DNA of 64,000 nucleotides from Nocardia higoensis NBRC 100133 (GCF_000308595.1 NZ_BAGA01000065.1:62001-126000), one strand, 5' to 3'. Counted from the stretch's first letter, positions 8,356 to 17,444 are shown. The notes: generated by a model not told the origin, from the sequence alone. Numbers and translations: made by a program.

Positions 8356-11091
8356 GTGACTCCAGCGACCACCACTCCGCGTCCGGGTTCCACCGCTGCC
8401 CCCGCCGGGGGTGACCGGCCGACCCTGATGTTGCTGGACGGCCATTCCATCGCCTATCGGGCGTTCTTCGCGCTACCGGCGGAGAACTTCAAGACGGTGA
8501 CGGGCCAGACGACGAACGCGGTGTACGGGTTCACCGCCATGCTGATCAACCTGCTGCGCGACGAGAAGCCCACGCACATCGCGGCGGCATTCGACGTGTC
8601 GCGCAAGACTTTCCGCACCGAGGCCTATCCGGAGTACAAGGCCAACCGGAGTCAGACGCCCGACGAGTTCCGCGGGCAGGTGGAGCTGACCAAGGATGTG
8701 CTGGCCGCGCTGGGGATCCCGGTGATGGCGATCGACGGGTACGAGGCCGACGATCTGATCGCGACGATCACCACGCAGGCGCGGGCGCAGGGCTTCCGCA
8801 TCCTCATCGTCACCGGCGACCGGGACTCGCTGCAGTTGGTGGACGACGATGTGACGGTGCTCTATCCGCGCAAGGGCGTCTCGGATCTGACCCGGTTCAC
8901 CCCGGAGGAGGTGATGGCCAAGTACGGCCTGACGCCCGCCCAGTATCCGGACTACGCGGCGCTGCGCGGCGACCCGAGCGACAACCTGCCCGGCATCCCC
9001 GGTGTGGGGGAGAAGACGGCGGCGAAGTGGATCCGTGAGTACGGCGATCTGGCCACGCTGGTGGAGAAGGTCGACACGGTGAAGGGCAAGGTCGGCGACG
9101 CGCTGCGGGCGAATCTGAGCAGTGTGGTGCTCAACCGCCAGCTGACCGAGATGATCAAGGACGTGTCGCTGCCGTACACGCCCGACCAGCTGGCGCAGGG
9201 GCCGTGGGATCGGGAGAAGATCCACCGGCTGTTCGACGACCTCGAGTTCCGCGTGCTGCGTGACCGGCTGTTCGAGACGCTGGCGCCGCCGCAGCCCGAA
9301 GCCGAGGCAGGCTTCGAGATCAGCGGTGGCGCGCTCGCCGTCGGCGCGGTCGCGGACTGGCTGGCGGAGCACGCGAAAACAGGTGTGCGCCATGGTGTCT
9401 CGGTGGTGGGCAAGGGTGCGCCCGCGCACGGTGACGTGACGGCACTGGCCATCGCGGGCGGTGACGGCGAGAGCGGCTACATCGATGTCGCGATCCTGAC
9501 GCCGGAGGACGAGGCCGCGCTGGGCGCCTGGCTGGCCGATCCGAACGTGCCCAAGGCCCTGCACGAGGCCAAATCGGCGATGCACGCGCTGCGTGGTCGC
9601 GGCTGGACCCTCGGCGGCCTGACCAGCGACACCGCGCTGGCCGCCTACCTGGTGCGGCCGGGGCAGCGCAGCTTCAACCTCGACGATCTCTCGCTGCGCT
9701 ACCTGCACCGCGAGCTGCGTGCCGAGACCGACGACAGCCCCCAGCTCTCGCTGCTCGACGACGAGGAGACCCTCGACGCCGAAACCGCGCGCGCGGAGAT
9801 GTTGCGCGCCCGCGCGGTGCTCGATCTGGCCGAGGCGCTGGACGCCGAGCTGGAGAAGATCGAGTCCACCGCGCTGCTCACCGATATGGAGCTGCCGCTG
9901 CTCTCGGTGCTGGCCGAACTGGAGGACGCGGGCATCGCGGTGGACTGCGATCAGCTCGAGGCGTTGCAGCGGCAGTTCGCCGACAAGGTTGCCCAGGCCG
10001 CGGACGCCGCCTACGGGGTGATCGGCAAGCAGATCAACCTCGGCTCGCCCAAGCAGTTGCAGGTCGTGCTCTTCGACGAGCTGGACATGCCCAAGACCAA
10101 GCGCACCAAGACCGGCTACACCACCGACGCCGACGCGCTGGAATCGCTGTTCGAGAAGACCGAGCACCCCTTCCTCGCGCACCTGCTCGAGCACCGCGAC
10201 GCCACCCGTCTGAAGGTGACCGTCGACGGCCTGCTGAAGTCGGTCGCCGACGACGGCCGCATCCACACCACCTTCAACCAGACCATCGCGGCCACCGGCC
10301 GGCTGTCCTCCACCGAGCCGAACCTGCAGAACATCCCGATCCGCACCGACACCGGCCGGATGATCCGCGACACCTTCGTGGTCGGGTCCGGCTACGCCGA
10401 GCTGATGACCGCCGACTACAGCCAGATCGAGATGCGCATCATGGCGCATCTGTCCGGCGACGAGGGCCTGATCGAGGCGTTCAACTCCGGGGAGGACCTG
10501 CACTCGTTCGTGGCCTCGAAGGCGTTCGACATCCCGATCTCGGAAGTCACCCCGGAGGTGCGCAGGCGCATCAAGGCGATGTCCTACGGCCTGGCCTACG
10601 GGCTGAGTTCCTACGGCCTGTCGGCGCAGCTGAAGATCAGCACCGCCGAGGCCAAGGAGCAGATGGACATCTACTTCTCCCGCTTCGGGCGCATCCGCGA
10701 CTATCTGCACGAGGTGGTCGAGCAAGCTCGCAAGGTCGGTTACACCGAGACGCTGTTCGGTCGCCGCCGCTACCTGCCCGATCTGGATTCCAGCAACCGC
10801 CAGCGCCGCGAGTCGGCCGAGCGGATGGCGCTCAACGCGCCGATCCAGGGCACCGCCGCCGACATCATCAAGGTCGCGATGATCGATGTGCACCAGGCGA
10901 TTCCGGCGGCGGGGCTGCGCTCGCGGATGCTGCTGCAGATCCACGACGAACTCGTCTTCGAGGTCGCCGAGGGGGAGCGGGAGGCGCTCGAGCAGCTGGC
11001 CCGTGATCGGATGTCCTCGGCCATCTCGCTGTCGGTGCCGCTGGACGTCTCGGTCGGCACCGGCCGCAGCTGGGACTCCGCCGCGCACTGA
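8356..11091 (+). CDS. polA: DNA polymerase I
   Basis: A 911-residue PolA for Okazaki fragment processing and repair synthesis, GTG start at 8356. Residues 20-310 form the 5' nuclease ([33 protein letters not shown]). The middle domain, about 315-520, lacks the Asp-x-Glu and other metal ligands of a proofreading 3'-5' exonuclease, as in mycobacterial PolA. The polymerase domain has motif [10 protein letters not shown] (D688), the O-helix [16 protein letters not shown] (736-751) and motif C HDE (863-865). Tyr744 replaces the Phe found in E. coli Pol I, a position known to control dideoxynucleotide discrimination. Position after pdtaR and before rpsA matches the mycobacterial order, with accessory genes inserted. 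Confidence 0.97.
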   Translation: MTPATTTPRPGSTAAPAGGDRPTLMLLDGHSIAYRAFFALPAENFKTVTGQTTNAVYGFTAMLINLLRDEKPTHIAAAFDVSRKTFRTEAYPEYKANRSQTPDEFRGQVELTKDVLAALGIPVMAIDGYEADDLIATITTQARAQGFRILIVTGDRDSLQLVDDDVTVLYPRKGVSDLTRFTPEEVMAKYGLTPAQYPDYAALRGDPSDNLPGIPGVGEKTAAKWIREYGDLATLVEKVDTVKGKVGDALRANLSSVVLNRQLTEMIKDVSLPYTPDQLAQGPWDREKIHRLFDDLEFRVLRDRLFETLAPPQPEAEAGFEISGGALAVGAVADWLAEHAKTGVRHGVSVVGKGAPAHGDVTALAIAGGDGESGYIDVAILTPEDEAALGAWLADPNVPKALHEAKSAMHALRGRGWTLGGLTSDTALAAYLVRPGQRSFNLDDLSLRYLHRELRAETDDSPQLSLLDDEETLDAETARAEMLRARAVLDLAEALDAELEKIESTALLTDMELPLLSVLAELEDAGIAVDCDQLEALQRQFADKVAQAADAAYGVIGKQINLGSPKQLQVVLFDELDMPKTKRTKTGYTTDADALESLFEKTEHPFLAHLLEHRDATRLKVTVDGLLKSVADDGRIHTTFNQTIAATGRLSSTEPNLQNIPIRTDTGRMIRDTFVVGSGYAELMTADYSQIEMRIMAHLSGDEGLIEAFNSGEDLHSFVASKAFDIPISEVTPEVRRRIKAMSYGLAYGLSSYGLSAQLKISTAEAKEQMDIYFSRFGRIRDYLHEVVEQARKVGYTETLFGRRRYLPDLDSSNRQRRESAERMALNAPIQGTAADIIKVAMIDVHQAIPAAGLRSRMLLQIHDELVFEVAEGEREALEQLARDRMSSAISLSVPLDVSVGTGRSWDSAAH

Positions 11092-11115
11092 TCGGCGGTG
11101 ATCCGGGTCACCGGC

Positions 11116-11142
11116 TGTCACGATTCCGGGGCCGCCGGTGTC
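11116..11142 (+). promoter_or_regulatory. ECF41-type promoter of the oxidoreductase-sigma operon
   Basis: TGTCACG (11116-11122), a 16-base spacer, then TGTC (11139-11142), 32 bases before the oxidoreductase start. Published ECF41 promoters have TGTCACA near -35 and CGTC near -10. Seven of eight core bases and the spacing fit. The operon's own second gene encodes an ECF41-like sigma factor, so autoregulation is inferred. Confidence 0.7.
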
Positions 11143-11174
11143 CTGTGTCCGAACCCCACGATGGAGGAGGACAC

Positions 11175-12362
11175 ATGAGCGAGTACATCGACGTCGTCGT
11201 GATCGGCGGCGGCTATGCCGGAGTGATGGCCGCGAACCGGCTGACCCGGCGCGCGGATGTGCGGGTCACCCTGGTCAATCCGCGCCCGGTGTTCGTGAAC
11301 CGTATCCGGCTGCACCAGCTGATCGCCGGTTCGGACGAGGCCGTGGTGGACTATCGGGACGTGCTGTCCGAGCGGGTCCGGCTGTTGGTGGACACGGTCG
11401 ACCGGATCGACGTCGCCGGGCGCACGGTGGCCACGGCGCAGGGGCCTGACCTCGGGTACGACTACCTGATCTATGCCGTGGGTAGCGGCGGTGCCGCGCC
11501 CGCGGTCCCCGGCGCGGCCCGATTCGCCTATCAGGTGGGCACGCTGGAAGAGGCTCGGCGGTTGCGCCCGGTCCTCGACGGCGCGCCGCCGTCCGCACCG
11601 GTGACCGTCGTCGGTGGTGGCTCCACCGGCATCGAGGTCGCCGCCGAACTGGCCGAACAGGGGCGCGCCGTCACGCTGGTCTGCGGTGACGTGCTCCACG
11701 GCTACCTGCATCCGCGGGTGCGGCGTTCGATCGCCCGGCGGTTGACCCGGCTCGGGGTCACCCTGCTCGACGGGCCGGACGCGACCGCCGTCGAGGTGAC
11801 CCGAGGCGGGGTGCGGCTGAGCGGCGGGCACACCCTGCGCAGCGCGGTGACCATCTGGACAGCGGGCTTCGCCACCCCCGATCTCGCCGCGCGCAGCGGT
11901 CTGAGCACCGACGCGCTGAGCCGTCTGCTCACCGACGAGACGTTGACCAGTATCGATGACGACCGGATCGTCGCGGCTGGAGACTGCGCTTCGCCGTCGG
12001 GGGCGCCGCTGCGGATGAGCTGCCAGAGCGCGCGGCCGCTGGGCGCGCACGCCGCCGACACGGTGCTGGCCAGGATCGCCGGCGAACGGCCCCGCGACAT
12101 CAACGTCGGTTTCTTCGGCCAGTGCATCGGCCTGGGCCGCCGGGCCGCCATGGTTCAGCTCGCCACGAAGGACGACACCGTCACCCGGTTCGGGCTCGGC
12201 GGCCGGGTGGCCGCGATGATCAAGGAGAATGCCTGCCGCGGCGTGATCGAGGAATTGGCGGCCGAGGCCCGCGAGCCGGGCGCCTTCTCCTGGATCTTCC
12301 GGGACAGCAAGCGCGGCCGGACCGTGCGGGCGGCCGACGATATCGTGCCGGTGGGGCGTTGA
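11175..12362 (+). CDS. FAD-dependent NAD(P)H oxidoreductase (NDH-2-like)
   Basis: A 395-residue pyridine nucleotide-disulphide-type flavoprotein. An N-terminal FAD site VVIGGGYAGVMAANRL (about residues 7-22) and a central NAD(P) site VVGGGSTGIEVAAELAEQ are both intact, and IVAAGDCASP is the second flavin contact. It resembles type II NADH dehydrogenases but is shorter and has no obvious membrane-anchoring C-terminal helix. The start is ATG 11175, with GGAGGAG at ideal spacing; upstream in-frame codons have none. It is followed 32 bp later by an ECF41-type sigma factor, and both sit behind an ECF41-like promoter. ECF41 sigma genes are typically paired with an oxidoreductase, decarboxylase or epimerase of unknown role. 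Confidence 0.85.
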   Translation: MSEYIDVVVIGGGYAGVMAANRLTRRADVRVTLVNPRPVFVNRIRLHQLIAGSDEAVVDYRDVLSERVRLLVDTVDRIDVAGRTVATAQGPDLGYDYLIYAVGSGGAAPAVPGAARFAYQVGTLEEARRLRPVLDGAPPSAPVTVVGGGSTGIEVAAELAEQGRAVTLVCGDVLHGYLHPRVRRSIARRLTRLGVTLLDGPDATAVEVTRGGVRLSGGHTLRSAVTIWTAGFATPDLAARSGLSTDALSRLLTDETLTSIDDDRIVAAGDCASPSGAPLRMSCQSARPLGAHAADTVLARIAGERPRDINVGFFGQCIGLGRRAAMVQLATKDDTVTRFGLGGRVAAMIKENACRGVIEELAAEAREPGAFSWIFRDSKRGRTVRAADDIVPVGR

Positions 12363-12394
12363 CCACGGGTGCCGGGAGGAAAGGACTTCCGCGG

Positions 12395-13291
12395 ATGAGC
12401 GATCACGCCGCCGACCCGGCGACCGAGGTCTTCCTCGCGCACCGGAATCTGCTGTTCACCGTCGCCTACGAGATGCTCGGCTCGGCCGCCGACGCCGAGG
12501 ACGTACTGCAGGAGACATGGCTGCGCTGGGTGGAGGTCGATCCGGAACCGGTGCGGGACCCGCGCGCGTACCTGGTCAGGATGACCACTCGCCAGGCACT
12601 CAACCGATTGCGGACGGTGCGGCGGCGCCGGGAGTCCTACATCGGGCCGTGGTTACCCGAGCCGGTGCTCACCACACCGGATGTGGCCGAGAACGTCGAG
12701 CTCGCGGAGAGCATGTCGATGGCGTTGCTGCTCGTTCTCGAAACACTCGCACCGACCGAACGGGTGGTGTTCGTGCTGCGCGAGGTGTTCGAGGTCGGCT
12801 ACGACGAGATCGCCGAGGCCGTCGGCAAGACCCCCGCGGCGGTGCGTCAGATCGCACATCGCGCCCGCGCGCACGTGGCGGCCCGACGCCCGCGGGCTTC
12901 GGTGCCTGCGCATGCGACCGAGGAGGTACTCGCCGCGTTCCAGCGGGCGCTGGAAACCTGGGATCTGCAGGGCCTGCTCGACGTGCTCGCCCCCGATGCG
13001 GTCATCGTCGGCGACGGCGGCGGATTGGTGCGGACCGCGCTGCGGCCCGTCGTCGGCGCGGAGAAGGTGATCCGTTTCGTGTCCGGGGCCGTCGGCAGGA
13101 CCGGCGCGACGCTGTCGTTCGAGCGCGTCGTGGTCAACGGTGGTCCGGCCTTCATGGTCACCGCCGACGGCGTGTTCGACGGCGTGCTGGCGGTGCACGT
13201 CGAGGACGGCCGGGTCGCGGGCCTGTACTACGTCCGCAACCCGGAGAAGCTGACCCACATGGGCGCGGAGACCACCCCGTCGCTGCGCTGA
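12395..13291 (+). CDS. sigJ: ECF sigma factor of the SigJ/ECF41 family
   Basis: A 298-residue sigma factor. Region 2 (about residues 8-75: LLFTVAYEMLGSAADAEDVL, RAYLVRMTTRQALNRL) binds the -10 element. Region 4 (about 110-165: LAPTERVVFVLREVFEVGYD) binds -35. These are followed by a C-terminal SnoaL/NTF2-like domain of about 120 residues. That domain carries GDGGG near residue 206, matching the conserved DGGG motif that controls activity in ECF41 sigmas. There is no anti-sigma gene beside it, as usual for the family. ATG 12395 is preceded by GGAGGAAAGGA. Co-transcribed with the FAD oxidoreductase upstream, and convergent with the amidase (17 bp gap). Confidence 0.88.
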   Translation: MSDHAADPATEVFLAHRNLLFTVAYEMLGSAADAEDVLQETWLRWVEVDPEPVRDPRAYLVRMTTRQALNRLRTVRRRRESYIGPWLPEPVLTTPDVAENVELAESMSMALLLVLETLAPTERVVFVLREVFEVGYDEIAEAVGKTPAAVRQIAHRARAHVAARRPRASVPAHATEEVLAAFQRALETWDLQGLLDVLAPDAVIVGDGGGLVRTALRPVVGAEKVIRFVSGAVGRTGATLSFERVVVNGGPAFMVTADGVFDGVLAVHVEDGRVAGLYYVRNPEKLTHMGAETTPSLR

Positions 13292-13308
13292 CCGGACCGG
13301 CGCGCAGT

Positions 13309-14799
13309 TCACCGCCGGGCGATCTCCGGTGGATGCCGGTCGAACCACGGCGCAGCGGCCTCCAGCTGGGCGGCCAGGCGCAGCAGCAGTGCCTCACTCC
13401 CGGTCGGGCCGGTGAAATGCGCGCCCATCGGCAGGCCTTCCTGGGTGATCGAGAGCGGAACACTCATGGCGGGTCTGCCGGTGACATTGGCGAGCTGGGT
13501 GAACGGCGCCGCGGAGAGATTGGCGATGACGGTGTTGCGGTACAGGCCGGTGCGCGCCACGATGTGGCCCACGCCCGCCCGCAACAGATAGGGCAGGATC
13601 AGGCCGACCGCGCGGGGGACATCGTCGCGGCCGATGGGCAGCGGCGGTTCGGCCAGGGTGGGACTGAGCAGCAAGTCGTAGCGGGAGTGGAATGCGGCCA
13701 AGGCGCGGGTGTACTCGTTCCAGCGGTCACCGGCGGCGACCAGTCCGGGTCCGGAGACCGCGCGGCCGACGGCGGCCATGGCCTGGGTGTCGATGTCGAA
13801 ATCGGTGGGTGAGGCACCGGTCCTGGCGCAGGTCTGGGCGACGGAGGTGGCGAGGTGCGCGGTCCAGACGGTCATGAAGTCCTGCGCCAGCCGCGGGCCG
13901 TCGATCTCCGGTTCGGCGGGCTCGACCGCGTGGCCCAGGGATTCCAGCAGGTGGGCGGTGCGGGTGACGACGGCGGTGGCGTGCTCGTGCACGGGAGTGC
14001 CGAGGGGTGAGCGGTCGGTGAAGCCGATGCGCAGCGGTCCGGGCGGCAGGGCGATGGCCTCGCGGTAGGACTGCAGCGGGCGGGCCACCGTATACGGCGC
14101 GCCGGGATCGGGCGGGGACAGGACGTCGAGCATGGCGGCGGTGTCGCGGACACTGCGGGACACGACGCCCTGGACGCCCGCCCCGAGGATGGAGTCACCG
14201 GCCAGCGGGCCGTTGGGCACCAGGCCGCGTCCGGGCTTCAAGCCGAACAGGCCGGTGCAGGCGGCGGGGATGCGGATGGAGCCGCCGCCGTCGTTGGCGC
14301 CTGCGACCGGCACGACTCCGGCGGCCACGGCGGCCGCCGAACCGCCCGATGATCCGCCCGGCGTGCGCGTGAGATCCCAAGGGTTGCGGGTGATTCCGAA
14401 GGTGCGCGAGACGGTGACCGCCTTGCAGCCGAACTCCGGGGTGGCGGTCTTGCCGAAGATCACCAGACCGGCGTCCAGCCAGCGCCGGACGACGATGCTG
14501 TGCTCGGCGGCGGGCAGTGCGCGCAGCGGGCCGGTGCCCGCCGAGGTGGGGTGACCCGCGTAGTCCTGCATCAGGTCCTTGATGAGGAACGGCACGCCGG
14601 CGAACGGACCGTCGAGGGAACCGGTGGCGCGTTCGCGGGCGGGGCGGTCCAGCAGCGCGGTGAGAACGCCCAGATCGGGGTCGACCTCGGCGCAGCGGGC
14701 GAGGGCGAGCTCGAGCAGCTCGATCGGGCGCACCTCGCCGGCGGCGACGAGTTCGGCCAGACCGATCGCGTCGTGCATGCGGTACTCGTCGAATCGCAT
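13309..14799 (-). CDS. Amidase-signature family hydrolase
   Basis: A 496-residue amidase-signature enzyme. The catalytic triad is visible: K74 (FLIKD), cis-Ser150 in PGGSSGGSAAA and nucleophile S174 in GGGSIRIPAA, with the usual 24-residue spacing between the serines. It should hydrolyse a small amide or related acyl compound; the substrate is not predictable. It lacks the GatA partner subunits and is unlikely to be the tRNA amidotransferase. ATG 14799 is chosen because GAGGGA sits seven bases upstream; an ATG five codons earlier has no such site. It is transcribed convergently with the sigma factor gene. Confidence 0.88.
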   Translation of the reverse strand: MRFDEYRMHDAIGLAELVAAGEVRPIELLELALARCAEVDPDLGVLTALLDRPARERATGSLDGPFAGVPFLIKDLMQDYAGHPTSAGTGPLRALPAAEHSIVVRRWLDAGLVIFGKTATPEFGCKAVTVSRTFGITRNPWDLTRTPGGSSGGSAAAVAAGVVPVAGANDGGGSIRIPAACTGLFGLKPGRGLVPNGPLAGDSILGAGVQGVVSRSVRDTAAMLDVLSPPDPGAPYTVARPLQSYREAIALPPGPLRIGFTDRSPLGTPVHEHATAVVTRTAHLLESLGHAVEPAEPEIDGPRLAQDFMTVWTAHLATSVAQTCARTGASPTDFDIDTQAMAAVGRAVSGPGLVAAGDRWNEYTRALAAFHSRYDLLLSPTLAEPPLPIGRDDVPRAVGLILPYLLRAGVGHIVARTGLYRNTVIANLSAAPFTQLANVTGRPAMSVPLSITQEGLPMGAHFTGPTGSEALLLRLAAQLEAAAPWFDRHPPEIARR

Positions 14800-15038
14800 A
14801 GGCCATTCCCTCATACCCGTCGGCCCGGCGTGCCTGCGCCACGCCGAGTCTGTCGGTGCAGCTGTGAGCTGCGGTGATGATACTCACGGGTAGCGACACC
14901 GAGAGCGCGATAAGGTTGCGGTCCGGCCCTCGGGTGCCTATTGTCGAGACCGTGCCGAATCCCGCTCATCGCCTCAACGCAACGCTAGGTGTCGCCGACC
15001 GCGACGCAGCGTCGTCGATGGCTCTTGCCGGGCTCACC

Positions 15039-15110
15039 ATGCAGGCGCAGAACGCCATTACCCCGGCGTACGCGCTACCCGTCGTAGTAACCCGCCGTAG
15101 CGGGGTCTGA
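15039..15110 (+). CDS. Leader peptide for branched-chain amino acid attenuation
   Basis: A 23-codon frame from ATG 15039 to TGA 15108-15110 ends with ALPVVVTRRSGV, containing CTA, GTC, GTA, GTA and a final GTC. CTA and GTA are rare in this GC-rich genome. Leader peptides of actinobacterial ilv/leu operons have the same build, a short run of Val/Leu/Ile codons ahead of competing hairpins. A small hairpin CCCGC-CGTA-GCGGG (15091-15104) overlaps the end of the frame, and GGGGTC...GACC..CCCC can form just downstream. The next gene is an isolated LeuA regulatory domain, which makes branched-chain control plausible. No strong ribosome-binding site is visible, so start and expression are inferred. 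Confidence 0.55.
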   Translation: MQAQNAITPAYALPVVVTRRSGV

Positions 15111-15194
15111 TTTCGGACCGGCCCCCTCGCTGCGGGCTGTTACCTCTGTTGATGCTGGTCCCCTCCACCGACTTCTTCGGGAAGACCTCCTTCA

Positions 15195-15647
15195 ATGACC
15201 ATGTCTTTCGCCACCATGCCCACCACCATCGACCCCCAGGCGCTGGCCTCCGCCGCCCCGCGCGGCCTGCGTGCCGAGAGCGCCGGAATGACTCCGGCCG
15301 AATTCCACGACCGTTACTGCCGCGAGACCGGCCCGATCCGGCTCAGTGACTGGGCCGCGTTCGGCGACCGCGCCGCGGCATACACCGCGACGCTCGAGTT
15401 CGACGACCGGCTGCGCACCGTCGCAACCACCGGCAGCCCGGTCGCCGCACTCACCTCGGCCCTCTACGACGAGGGTTTCCCGGTCGAGATCCTGCAGTTC
15501 CATCAGCGTCGCACCGGCGAGGGCACCGCGACCTTCGTCCGCTGCGAGTTCAACGGCAAGCGCGGCTGGGGCGCCGCCATGGCCGGTGACAGCGCCGAAT
15601 CCTCGGTCCGCGCAATCCTTTCCGGTGTCAACCGGCTCGGTTCCTGA
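15195..15647 (+). CDS. Stand-alone LeuA C-terminal regulatory (allosteric) domain protein
   Basis: 150 residues resembling only the end of actinobacterial 2-isopropylmalate synthase. MTPAEFHDRYCRETGPIRL matches the subdomain linker. The later part, with SPVAALTSALYDEGFPVEIL, FVRCEFNGKRGWGAAM and SVRAILSGVNRL, matches the leucine-binding dimerisation domain. The catalytic TIM barrel is absent, and the sequence upstream does not encode it. It may be a leucine sensor, a regulatory subunit that pairs with full-length LeuA, or a homodimeric binding protein; none of this is shown. Start is ATG 15195 or 15201, with a weak ribosome-binding site. A leader peptide with rare Val/Leu codons lies 85 bp upstream. 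A shared terminator separates it from the convergent thioredoxin gene. Confidence 0.75.
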   Translation: MTMSFATMPTTIDPQALASAAPRGLRAESAGMTPAEFHDRYCRETGPIRLSDWAAFGDRAAAYTATLEFDDRLRTVATTGSPVAALTSALYDEGFPVEILQFHQRRTGEGTATFVRCEFNGKRGWGAAMAGDSAESSVRAILSGVNRLGS

Positions 15648-15672
15648 TCTCTGCGCGTCAGCGCCGCCGCAT

Positions 15673-15715
15673 GACGAAACGGCTCGTCCACCGAACGGGG
15701 GACGAGCCGTTCGTC
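15673..15715. terminator. Bidirectional terminator between LeuA-domain gene and thioredoxin
   Basis: GACGAAACGGCTCGTCC (15673-15689) pairs with GGACGAGCCGTTCGTC (15700-15715) with one bulged A. It lies between two convergent genes and can serve both. Confidence 0.8.
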
Positions 15716-15727
15716 GTAGGCGGGTGA

Positions 15728-16099
15728 TTACTCCGCCGCGGACTGTTGCTCGGCGAGCTGCTTGCGCACCTCGTCCATGTCGAGCGCCTTCACCTGGGAA
15801 ACCAGATCCTCCAGCGCGGCCGGCGGCAGCGCGCCGGGCTGGGCGAACACCAGCACGCCCTCGCGGAAGGCCATGATGGTCGGGATCGACCGGATGTTGG
15901 CGGCGGCGGCAAGGCCCTGCTCGGCCTCGGTGTCCACCTTGCCGTGCACGACGTCGGGGTGCTTGTCCGAGGAGGCCTCGTAGGTGGGCGCGAAGTTGCG
16001 GCACGGTCCGCACCATTCGGCCCAGAAATCGACCAGCACCACGTCGTTGCCGGTGACTACCTCGTCGAAGTTCTGCTGGGTGAGCGTCTGGGTCGCCAT
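15728..16099 (-). CDS. trxA: Thioredoxin
   Basis: A 123-residue thioredoxin fold protein with active site WCGPC (Cys30-Cys33) in DFWAEWCGPCRNFAP and the cis-proline in SIPTIMAF. It reduces protein disulphides in the cytoplasm; there is no signal peptide. ATG 16099 has GAGAGGA at good spacing. An upstream frame extension is open but lacks homology. The C-terminal tail (MDEVRKQLAEQQSAAE) is longer than in E. coli thioredoxin. No thioredoxin reductase is adjacent, so it is one of probably several thioredoxins. Confidence 0.93.
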   Translation of the reverse strand: MATQTLTQQNFDEVVTGNDVVLVDFWAEWCGPCRNFAPTYEASSDKHPDVVHGKVDTEAEQGLAAAANIRSIPTIMAFREGVLVFAQPGALPPAALEDLVSQVKALDMDEVRKQLAEQQSAAE

Positions 16100-16305
16100 G
16101 ACGTCCTCTCGTGTCGTGTGTCGCCTGGTGTAACGCCGGGCACGCCGTCGATCTTCCCCCGTGGGCATGCCGGCCGGGCGCGGCGTCGTTCGCCGTTCCG
16201 TCCCGAGTACCCGGGCTGGGGTGTGGAAACACCTCGTCGGGACGTAGACAGCTCGTCGGGCGGGTCGGCCGTCGGGTGCGGGTCAGCCGGCGCGAAGATG
16301 GGCCG

Positions 16306-17418
16306 GTGAGCGAAGCGAAGAACCTCCAACGGTCCGGGACGGCGAACAGTCCGCTGCGGCTGGGCTCGATCGAGGGCGACGGGATCGGACCGGAGGTCGT
16401 CCGATCGGCCCGGAGGGTGGTCGACGAGGCGATGGCGGCGGTCGGCGGCGCACCGATCGAATGGGTGCCCGCCGCGATCGGCCACCGGGCCATCGAGGAG
16501 TTCGGCGAGCCGCTACCGCGGCGGACGATCGAGGTGCTCGAGGGCCTGGACGCCTGGCTGCTCGGTCCCCACGACAATGTCTCCTATCCCGGCGAGTTCC
16601 GGAAGGCCACGCCGCCGGGTGGCGCGATCCGCAAGCACTTCGACCTCTACGCCAATATCCGCCCGGCCCGCGCCTTCCCCGGCGTGCGGGCCGCGGCTCC
16701 CGGAATCGACCTGGTGGTCGTGCGGGAGAACAGCGAGGGTTTCTACGCCGACCGGAACATGTTCGCCGGATCGGGGGAGTTCCAGCCCAGCGCCGACATG
16801 GCGATGTCGGTCGCGGTGATCACCCGAGGGGCCACCGAGCGCATCGCGCACGAGGCGATGCGGCTGGCGGCGAGCCGGCGCGGGAAGGTGACCATCGTGC
16901 ACAAGGCGAACGTCCTGCCGCGCACCATGGGGCTGTTCCGCGAGGTCTGCTATGAGATCGCGCAGTCCTATCCCGGTATCCGCGTGGACGACGAACACGT
17001 CGACGCGGCCGCCGCCCATCTCGTGCGGGCGCCCGAGGACTACGACGTGGTGGTCACCGAGAATCTCTTCGGCGACATCCTCTCCGACCTGGCCGGGCAG
17101 TTGAGCGGATCGCTCGGCACCGCACCGTCGCTGAACTCCTCGGCGACCCGCGCGATGGCCCAGGCGGTGCACGGCGCGGCGCCGGATATCGCCGGGCACA
17201 ACAGGGCGAATCCGGTGGCGATGCAGATGTCGGCGGCGATGTTGTTGCGCTGGTTGGGAATTAGCGACGACAGCGTGGTGCTGACCCATGCCGCCGAGCG
17301 CATCGAGCGCGCGGTGGCGGCCACCTTCGCGGCAGGCATCGCCACCGCCGATCTCGGCGGCACGGCGTCCACCGGGGAATTCACCGAGCAGGTCTGCGCG
17401 CGGGTGCACCGCCGCTGA
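16306..17418 (+). CDS. Isocitrate/isopropylmalate dehydrogenase family enzyme
   Basis: A 370-residue beta-decarboxylating dehydrogenase. Family motifs are EGDGIGPEVV near the N-terminus, NIRPARAFPG (substrate-carboxylate arginines), VVVRENSEGFYADRN, the lysine in VHKANVLPRTMG and the metal/adenine segment VVVTENLFGDILSDLAGQ. RENSEGFYAD is nearer to NAD-type isocitrate, homoisocitrate or tartrate dehydrogenases than to LeuB, so the substrate is left open. GTG 16306 starts at the beginning of the homologous region; the longer frame upstream runs antisense into the thioredoxin region. It is 0.7 kb from the LeuA-domain gene, which hints at but does not prove a branched-chain role. Confidence 0.85.
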   Translation: MSEAKNLQRSGTANSPLRLGSIEGDGIGPEVVRSARRVVDEAMAAVGGAPIEWVPAAIGHRAIEEFGEPLPRRTIEVLEGLDAWLLGPHDNVSYPGEFRKATPPGGAIRKHFDLYANIRPARAFPGVRAAAPGIDLVVVRENSEGFYADRNMFAGSGEFQPSADMAMSVAVITRGATERIAHEAMRLAASRRGKVTIVHKANVLPRTMGLFREVCYEIAQSYPGIRVDDEHVDAAAAHLVRAPEDYDVVVTENLFGDILSDLAGQLSGSLGTAPSLNSSATRAMAQAVHGAAPDIAGHNRANPVAMQMSAAMLLRWLGISDDSVVLTHAAERIERAVAATFAAGIATADLGGTASTGEFTEQVCARVHRR

Positions 17419-17427
17419 CGACGCGAC

Positions 17428-17444
17428 GCCCGGCGGGGCCGGGC
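17428..17444 (+). terminator. Short hairpin after the dehydrogenase gene
   Basis: GCCCGGC (17428-17434) pairs with GCCGGGC (17438-17444) across a 3-base loop, ten bases after the stop. It lies between convergent genes and is a modest candidate terminator. Confidence 0.5.

Noticed and set aside
8473..11121. Very long minus-strand open frame antisense to polA
   Set aside because: It mirrors polA codon by codon, as GC-rich genes do, and its translation is low-complexity Arg/Gly/His/Asp without any family motif. The same applies to long frames antisense to uvrA, pheT, livGF and uvrB.
15137..15194. Leucine-rich frame (CTG TTA CCT CTG TTG ATG CTG) as an alternative leader peptide
   Set aside because: It has no nearby stop and runs on into the LeuA-domain gene out of frame, so it is not a leader peptide. 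The frame ending at 15110 is better.
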